A stretch of 64,000 bases of DNA from Aestuarierythrobacter sp037968495 (GTDB lineage Bacteria; Pseudomonadota; Alphaproteobacteria; Sphingomonadales; Sphingomonadaceae): the NCBI GenBank assembly GCA_037968495.1, contig JBBKVP010000001.1, positions 1 to 64,000 on the forward strand. Reading direction: 5' to 3'. The translations under genes and the position numbers were made by a program. Each line of letters starts with the position of its first letter. The stretch's first letter is position 1. The notes under the pieces were generated by a model. The model was not told where the DNA came from. It saw only the letters and a program-made list of their open reading frames with translations, and ran no database searches. Below are positions 59,905 through 64,000 of the stretch, in pieces.

Positions 59905-60719
59905 AACCGAACGGCCTGATGACCGAGCGGGCCTGAACCCTCACCGAAGCCGGGTGCGTTTTCGATAGCTTTGTAAATGAACTTACGGGCGAGGCGGATC
60001 GAATGTTCGACCGATTGGCCGTGGCCCAAAACTGTAGCGATTGCGCTCGATAATGTGCAGCCGGTACCGTGGGTATGGCGGGTTTCGATGCGCTGATGTT
60101 CGAAGCCGGCGGCGCACGGTTCTGGCGTGACGAGCAGGTCATAGATCCGCTCACCCGCTGCATGACCGCCCTTGGCCAAAACGTCACAGTGATGCTGTTC
60201 ACAAAGCATCTGCGCGGCTTTGAACATCGCCTTGTGGTCGTCTTCGGCAAGGCTTTCCTCATCAGTGCCAGTTAGCGCGGCGAGTTCAGGCAAATTGGGC
60301 GTGATCAGCGTTGCCATGCCCATCAACCGGCGAAACCCGCTGATCGTGGCACCATCGGCCAGAACTGCTCCGCTGGTCGCAATCATGACGGGGTCGAAGA
60401 TTATCGGCACGTCCAGCCATTGCAGGCGGTTCGCCACGACTTCGGCGATTTCAGGCGAGCCAAGCATACCAACTTTGATCGCGTCGACTCCGATATCTTC
60501 GATGCAGGCCTCGATTTGCTTGTCGACCAAGTCGGGAGACATTGCTTCCACTGCGGTAACGCCGATGGAATTCTGCGCAGTAACTGCGGTGATCGCGGTC
60601 ATGGCATAGCCGCCCAGCATCGTGATGGTCTTGATATCGGCCTGGATGCCCGCTCCGCCAGAGCTATCCGATCCAGCGATGGAGAGAATACGGGGAGGAA
60701 TCTTTGGCGTGTCCGTCAC
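59901..60719 (-). CDS. thiD: Hydroxymethylpyrimidine/phosphomethylpyrimidine kinase
   Basis: Thiamine-pathway kinase phosphorylating HMP and HMP-P. The 272-residue ribokinase-fold protein starts IPPRILSIAGSDSSGGAGIQADIKTI, has GGYAMTAITAVTAQNS, DPVMIATSGA and the ATP/anion-hole HTHGTGCTLSSAIA. Its start overlaps the DUF1272 gene by four bases, making it the third gene of a glmM-DUF1272-thiD run. No TPP riboswitch was seen in front of it, consistent with being an internal operon gene. Confidence 0.95.
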   Translation of the reverse strand: MTDTPKIPPRILSIAGSDSSGGAGIQADIKTITMLGGYAMTAITAVTAQNSIGVTAVEAMSPDLVDKQIEACIEDIGVDAIKVGMLGSPEIAEVVANRLQWLDVPIIFDPVMIATSGAVLADGATISGFRRLMGMATLITPNLPELAALTGTDEESLAEDDHKAMFKAAQMLCEQHHCDVLAKGGHAAGERIYDLLVTPEPCAAGFEHQRIETRHTHGTGCTLSSAIATVLGHGQSVEHSIRLARKFIYKAIENAPGFGEGSGPLGHQAVRF

Positions 60720-60940
60720 GGCTTAAAGGTGCGCTCTTGCGACCCGGGAAATTTTGCGAGTGCCGAGCCGCTGCGGAGCGGGCGGGGTAGCAATTTACCG
60801 CCGCAATTGGGGCAATTGGCGTCCATAGTTTCCGTGCAGGGGGAGCAAAAGCTGCATTCAAAGCTGCAAATATGCGCTCCCGCTTCGTCTGCGTGAAGAT
60901 CGGTGCCGCAGCGTTCGCAATCGTGCTTCATGATCAACAT
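60716..60940 (-). CDS. DUF1272 zinc-ribbon-like protein
   Basis: A 74-residue cysteine-rich protein. It has the DUF1272 pattern: CERCGTDLHADEAGAHICSFE, then CSFCSPCTETMDANCPNCGGKLLPRP, giving CxxC pairs likely to bind zinc. The ATG at 60940 overlaps the glmM stop (TGATG) and is preferred over an ATG at 60931. Its stop overlaps thiD. Function unknown; its placement implies translation in step with glmM and thiD. Confidence 0.85.
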   Translation of the reverse strand: MLIMKHDCERCGTDLHADEAGAHICSFECSFCSPCTETMDANCPNCGGKLLPRPLRSGSALAKFPGSQERTFKP

Positions 60941-62277
60941 CAGGCTGCTTCCTCAACCGCCTTACAGATGCGGTCGACAATTTCATGCACCTGCGCCTCG
61001 TCATCCCCTTCGGCCATGACGCGAATGACCGGCTCTGTACCTGACGGGCGAATGACCAAGCGGCCCTTGCCCTTCAGCTCTTCTTCCGCGCCAGCGATGC
61101 AAACGATTACGTCTGGATCTTCCAGTGGAGCACCGCCGGAATAGCGTACGTTCTTGAGAAGCTGCGGTACGGGATCAAACAGATGCAGCACTTCGCTCGC
61201 GGGCTTGCCGATCCGGACCAGAGCAGACAGAACTTGCAGCGCGGCGACTGTTCCATCGCCGGTGGTGCCGTAATCGAGCAGGATCATATGGCCCGATTGC
61301 TCGCCGCCGACGTTGAAGCCGCCAGCGCGCATCCGTTCCAGCACGTGGCGGTCGCCTACCTTGGTGCGCTCCAGGCTCAAGCCATTTGCGATCAGGTAAC
61401 GCTCAAGGCCGAGGTTGGACATGACCGTCGCAACAATCCCGCCACCCTTGAGCTGACCGCCCATCGCCCGTCGGGTGGCAATCAGAGCCATCAATTGGTC
61501 GCCATCGACCGTCTGGCCTTTTTCGTCGACCACTATCAACCGGTCGGCGTCACCATCGAGCGCAATGCCGATATGCGCACCGGTCTCGACTACCTTTGCC
61601 TTCAGCGCATCTAGCGATGTGGAACCGACATCCCTATTGATATTGGTGCCATTGGGTTCGGTGCCGATAGTGATCACTTCTGCGCCAAGTTCCCAGATTG
61701 CGGAGGGTGCGACCTGATAGGCAGCACCGTTGGCGCAATCGACCACGACTTTCAGGCCGTCGAAACGGACATCATCAGCCACGGCTTGCTTGATCGCATG
61801 GATATAACGGCCGCGCGCATCGTCGATCCGGCGGGCGCGGCCCACTTCTTCGGCAGGCGCGAGTCCGATCGGACCGTCCAACGCAGCCTCGATTGCCAGC
61901 TCGTCCTCGTCAGACAGTTTGAAGCCATTGGGGCCGAACAGCTTGATACCATTATCTGCATAGGGATTGTGGCTGGCCGAGATCATCACACCTAAATCGG
62001 CGCGCATTTCGCGTGTGAGCAAGGCCACAGCAGGCGTCGGCAGGGGGCCGGTCATAATCACATCCATGCCCACACTGGTGAAACCTGCGACCAGTGCGCT
62101 TTCCATCATATAGCCGGACAGGCGCGTATCCTTGCCGATCACCACGCGGTGGCGGTGATCGCCGCGCAGGAAATGGCGGCCAGCAGCCTGACCGACCCGC
62201 ATTGCAATATCGGGTGTCATCACACCTTCATTAGTGCGGCCGCGAATGCCGTCCGTGCCGAAATATTTACGCGCCAT
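60940..62277 (-). CDS. glmM: Phosphoglucosamine mutase
   Basis: Converts glucosamine-6-phosphate to glucosamine-1-phosphate on the way to UDP-GlcNAc for peptidoglycan and LPS. The ATG at 62277 (MARKYFGTDGIRGRTNEG) gives 445 residues; the catalytic phosphoserine is Ser102 in MISASHNPY. The metal loop DGDADRLI, GEQSGHMILLD and RPSGTEPVIRVMAEG are all present. One-base stop/start overlap with DUF1272. Confidence 0.97.
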   Translation of the reverse strand: MARKYFGTDGIRGRTNEGVMTPDIAMRVGQAAGRHFLRGDHRHRVVIGKDTRLSGYMMESALVAGFTSVGMDVIMTGPLPTPAVALLTREMRADLGVMISASHNPYADNGIKLFGPNGFKLSDEDELAIEAALDGPIGLAPAEEVGRARRIDDARGRYIHAIKQAVADDVRFDGLKVVVDCANGAAYQVAPSAIWELGAEVITIGTEPNGTNINRDVGSTSLDALKAKVVETGAHIGIALDGDADRLIVVDEKGQTVDGDQLMALIATRRAMGGQLKGGGIVATVMSNLGLERYLIANGLSLERTKVGDRHVLERMRAGGFNVGGEQSGHMILLDYGTTGDGTVAALQVLSALVRIGKPASEVLHLFDPVPQLLKNVRYSGGAPLEDPDVIVCIAGAEEELKGKGRLVIRPSGTEPVIRVMAEGDDEAQVHEIVDRICKAVEEAA

Positions 62278-62360
62278 GGAAATGCCCTGTAATGCCATTC
62301 GTTTCGCGGATTGCCATGCCGCGTGTCAGCGCTAATGTCACGCTCAGTTAGGGGGCTACG

Positions 62361-63650
62361 ATGGACGAGATGAAGCAGGCTGACCGTACGCTGGTGGCGT
62401 TGAAGCTGCCCGCAGGCTGGACGCTGGCCGGATTGGTGGCCGGCCTTGCGGTTGGATTAATGCTAGCCGGGACAGCCGCGATGGAGCCTGTATTGGCTGT
62501 CGCACAGCCGGCGGGCAAGCTGTGGCTGCGCGCACTTCAGATGACGATCATTCCGCTAGTCGCTGCTTTGCTTGTCATGGGCATTTCGCAAATGCTCGAT
62601 ACGGCTAGGGCAGGGCAGGCCGCGCGCCGGACGCTCGGCTGGATCTGCGGCGTACTGATCTTCAGCGGTGTTGCTTCGGTAATCGCTATGCCTGCATTGC
62701 TGGAAGCCTTTCCGATTCCAGCCTCGGCGGTTGGCGTTTTGGGTGCAGAGGAAGTGGGTGAGCAGGTCGTGCCGCCTATCGGGGATTTCATCGCTTCGCT
62801 CGTCGCACCCAACATTATTGCGGCGGCGGCTGAGACGGCAATGCTGCCGCTGGTGATTTTCTTCGTGCTGTTTGCAGTGGCGATTTCGCGCATTGCACCG
62901 GAGCAGCGTGAGACTTTGCTCGGGTTCTTCCATGCGCTCGGCAATGCGATGCTGGTGATTATCGGCTGGGTGCTGTGGGCCGCGCCGGTTGGTGTATTTG
63001 CGCTTGCGATTGGAGTGGCCGCCCAAAGCGGGGGCGGGGCTATTGCCGCGCTTGGGCATTACATCCTGACGGTTTCTGCGATGGGCGGCATTGTGCTGAT
63101 CGCGGCCTATGTGCTGGCGGCGGTCGTGGGCCGGCAAAATCCGGCCAAATTTTTCCGATCAATGATTCCGGCACAGGCCGTCGCGCTCTCGACGCAAAGC
63201 TCGCTCGCCAGCCTTCCTGCAATGCTCGATAGCGCACGGCGGCTTGGTCTGCGCGAGACTACTGCTGAATTTGTACTGCCGCTCGCCGTGGCGATTTTCC
63301 GTGCGACCAGCCCTGCGATGAACCTCGCGGTGGCGATCTACGTCGCTTATCTAACTGGCGTTGAACTGACGCCGCAAACGCTGGCAGTCGGTATCGCAGT
63401 GGCCTTGGTCATCAGCATCGGCTCCGTCAGCCTGCCCGGATCAATCAGTTTCGTTGTGTCGATTGGCCCTATCGCACTCGCTATGGGTGTCCCCATCGAA
63501 GCACTTGCGCTACTGGTCGCGGTAGAGATGCTACCCGATATTATGCGCACCGTGGCCAATGTGACAATGAATGTAGCCGTCACTAGCGCGGTCGATCAGA
63601 GCAGCGGTACGCAGGCGCCGACAAAAAATGTCGATGAATTGCAACCCTAG
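62361..63650 (+). CDS. Divergent dicarboxylate/amino-acid:cation symporter (DAACS family)
   Basis: A 429-residue transporter of the GltP/DctA family, clearly different from the one at 13.7 kb. It keeps the fold: LALKLPAGWTLAGLVAGLAVG at the start, IIPLVAALLVMGISQM, hairpin 1 with LSTQSSLASLPAMLDSARRLGL, and helix 8 with VEMLPDIMRTVANVTMN. The NMDGT element of helix 7 is replaced by RATSPAMNLAVA, so cation coupling or substrate must differ from the classical members. Only one gene in the unit; sodB follows 59 bases after the stop. Confidence 0.88.
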   Translation: MDEMKQADRTLVALKLPAGWTLAGLVAGLAVGLMLAGTAAMEPVLAVAQPAGKLWLRALQMTIIPLVAALLVMGISQMLDTARAGQAARRTLGWICGVLIFSGVASVIAMPALLEAFPIPASAVGVLGAEEVGEQVVPPIGDFIASLVAPNIIAAAAETAMLPLVIFFVLFAVAISRIAPEQRETLLGFFHALGNAMLVIIGWVLWAAPVGVFALAIGVAAQSGGGAIAALGHYILTVSAMGGIVLIAAYVLAAVVGRQNPAKFFRSMIPAQAVALSTQSSLASLPAMLDSARRLGLRETTAEFVLPLAVAIFRATSPAMNLAVAIYVAYLTGVELTPQTLAVGIAVALVISIGSVSLPGSISFVVSIGPIALAMGVPIEALALLVAVEMLPDIMRTVANVTMNVAVTSAVDQSSGTQAPTKNVDELQP

Positions 63651-63709
63651 CGCGCTTTGAGCGTTCCTATTACTAACCTATCAATAAAATCCTCAACCAC
63701 GGAGTTTTC

Positions 63710-64000
63710 ATGTCCTTCAAATTGATCGACCTACCCTATGCCGATGACGCATTGGCACCCACTATTTCCGCCGAGACGATTTCGTATCACCACGGCAAGC
63801 ATCATAATGCTTACATTACGAAAACCAACGATGCGATCGAGGGCACCGATCATGCAGACAAGTCGCTTGAGGAAGTGATCGCTGCGGCGCGTGACAGCAA
63901 CCAGGGCCTGTTCAACAACTCGGCTCAAAGCTGGAACCACGGTTTCTATTGGCATTCGCTTTGCCCGGAGGGCTGCGCACCGAAAGGCGAACTGGCGACG
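63710..64000 (+). CDS. sodB: Iron superoxide dismutase, 3' partial
   Basis: The first 97 codons of an Fe/Mn superoxide dismutase that runs off the right edge. It starts MSFKLIDLPYADDALAPTIS with a GGAG ribosome-binding site six bases upstream. Metal ligands visible are the His of SYHHGKHHNAY (about residue 27) and of QSWNHGFYWHSL (about 74), the latter with the Fe-type NHxFYW motif. It disproportionates superoxide in the cytoplasm. The end of the gene is outside the window. Confidence 0.95.
   Translation, partial: MSFKLIDLPYADDALAPTISAETISYHHGKHHNAYITKTNDAIEGTDHADKSLEEVIAAARDSNQGLFNNSAQSWNHGFYWHSLCPEGCAPKGELAT

Noticed and set aside
60720..60939. Possible TPP riboswitch in front of thiD
   Set aside because: thiD is preceded directly by the overlapping DUF1272 coding sequence, and no CTGAGA-type TPP motif was seen.

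Overview
The window reads as a chromosomal segment from an alphaproteobacterium, most likely a member of the Sphingomonadales (Erythrobacter/Altererythrobacter-like). This is inferred from the moderately high GC, densely packed coding, and gene blocks typical of that group: rpmH-rnpA-yidD-yidC-engB, dnaA/rpsT/mutM facing ubiE-ubiB-coaBC-dut, secB facing timA-mltA-smr, and ruvA-ruvB. Almost all of it is core metabolism, envelope and information processing. No phage, insertion sequence, CRISPR array or rRNA was seen; one tRNA (Gln, CTG) is present.

Layout. 1-3.7 kb: end of a chaperone-usher fimbrial cluster (alternate CS1/CFA type), then a badly broken comM fragment; this looks like the edge of an acquired segment. 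3.8-7.9 kb: a periplasmic ClpP/crotonase-like protein, then rpmH-rnpA-yidD-yidC-engB. 8-15 kb: esterase, nitroreductase, VOC protein, GST, S1/P1 nuclease, LysE exporter, dapE and a dicarboxylate/amino-acid symporter, followed by a four-helix membrane protein gene killed by two in-frame TGA codons. 15.4-21 kb: nth-dapB, sirtuin-GFA, ThiF/MoeB, dnaA and rpsT. 21-27 kb: mutM, ubiE, ubiB, coaBC (with a large acidic linker) and dut. 27-38.8 kb: DUF4136 lipoprotein, trpS, murJ, secB, timA-mltA-smr, aroC, ruvA - small membrane protein - ruvB, and a long Ser/Thr/Gly-repeat surface protein with a PEP-CTERM-like tail. 39-49 kb: acnA, a DMT transporter, two L,D-transpeptidases, a retropepsin-like protease, a thioredoxin-like lipoprotein coupled to a flavoprotein, and ispG. 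49-58.4 kb: ZntB-like transporter, TM-helix protein, isoaspartyl peptidase, class A beta-lactamase, a possibly truncated GNAT protein, pheA, membrane-anchored cytochrome c, rlmE and ppx. 58.6-64 kb: tRNA-Gln, a LOG-family protein, glmM-DUF1272-thiD, a second divergent symporter and the start of sodB.

Functional links. Several neighbours serve cell-wall building and turnover: dapB, dapE, glmM, murJ, mltA and two L,D-transpeptidases, alongside a beta-lactamase. Others serve protein export and membrane insertion (yidC, yidD, secB), DNA repair (nth, mutM, ruvAB, smr, dut), ubiquinone synthesis (ubiE, ubiB), isoprenoid synthesis (ispG) and aromatic amino acids (aroC, pheA). Many genes overlap by 1-8 bases, implying translational coupling.

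No clearly undescribed multi-gene system was identified. The most unusual items are the two-TGA membrane reading frame, the membrane-protein gene wedged between ruvA and ruvB with overlaps on both sides, the acidic linker in CoaBC, the repeat-rich PEP-CTERM-like protein, and the fimbrial cluster/comM junction.
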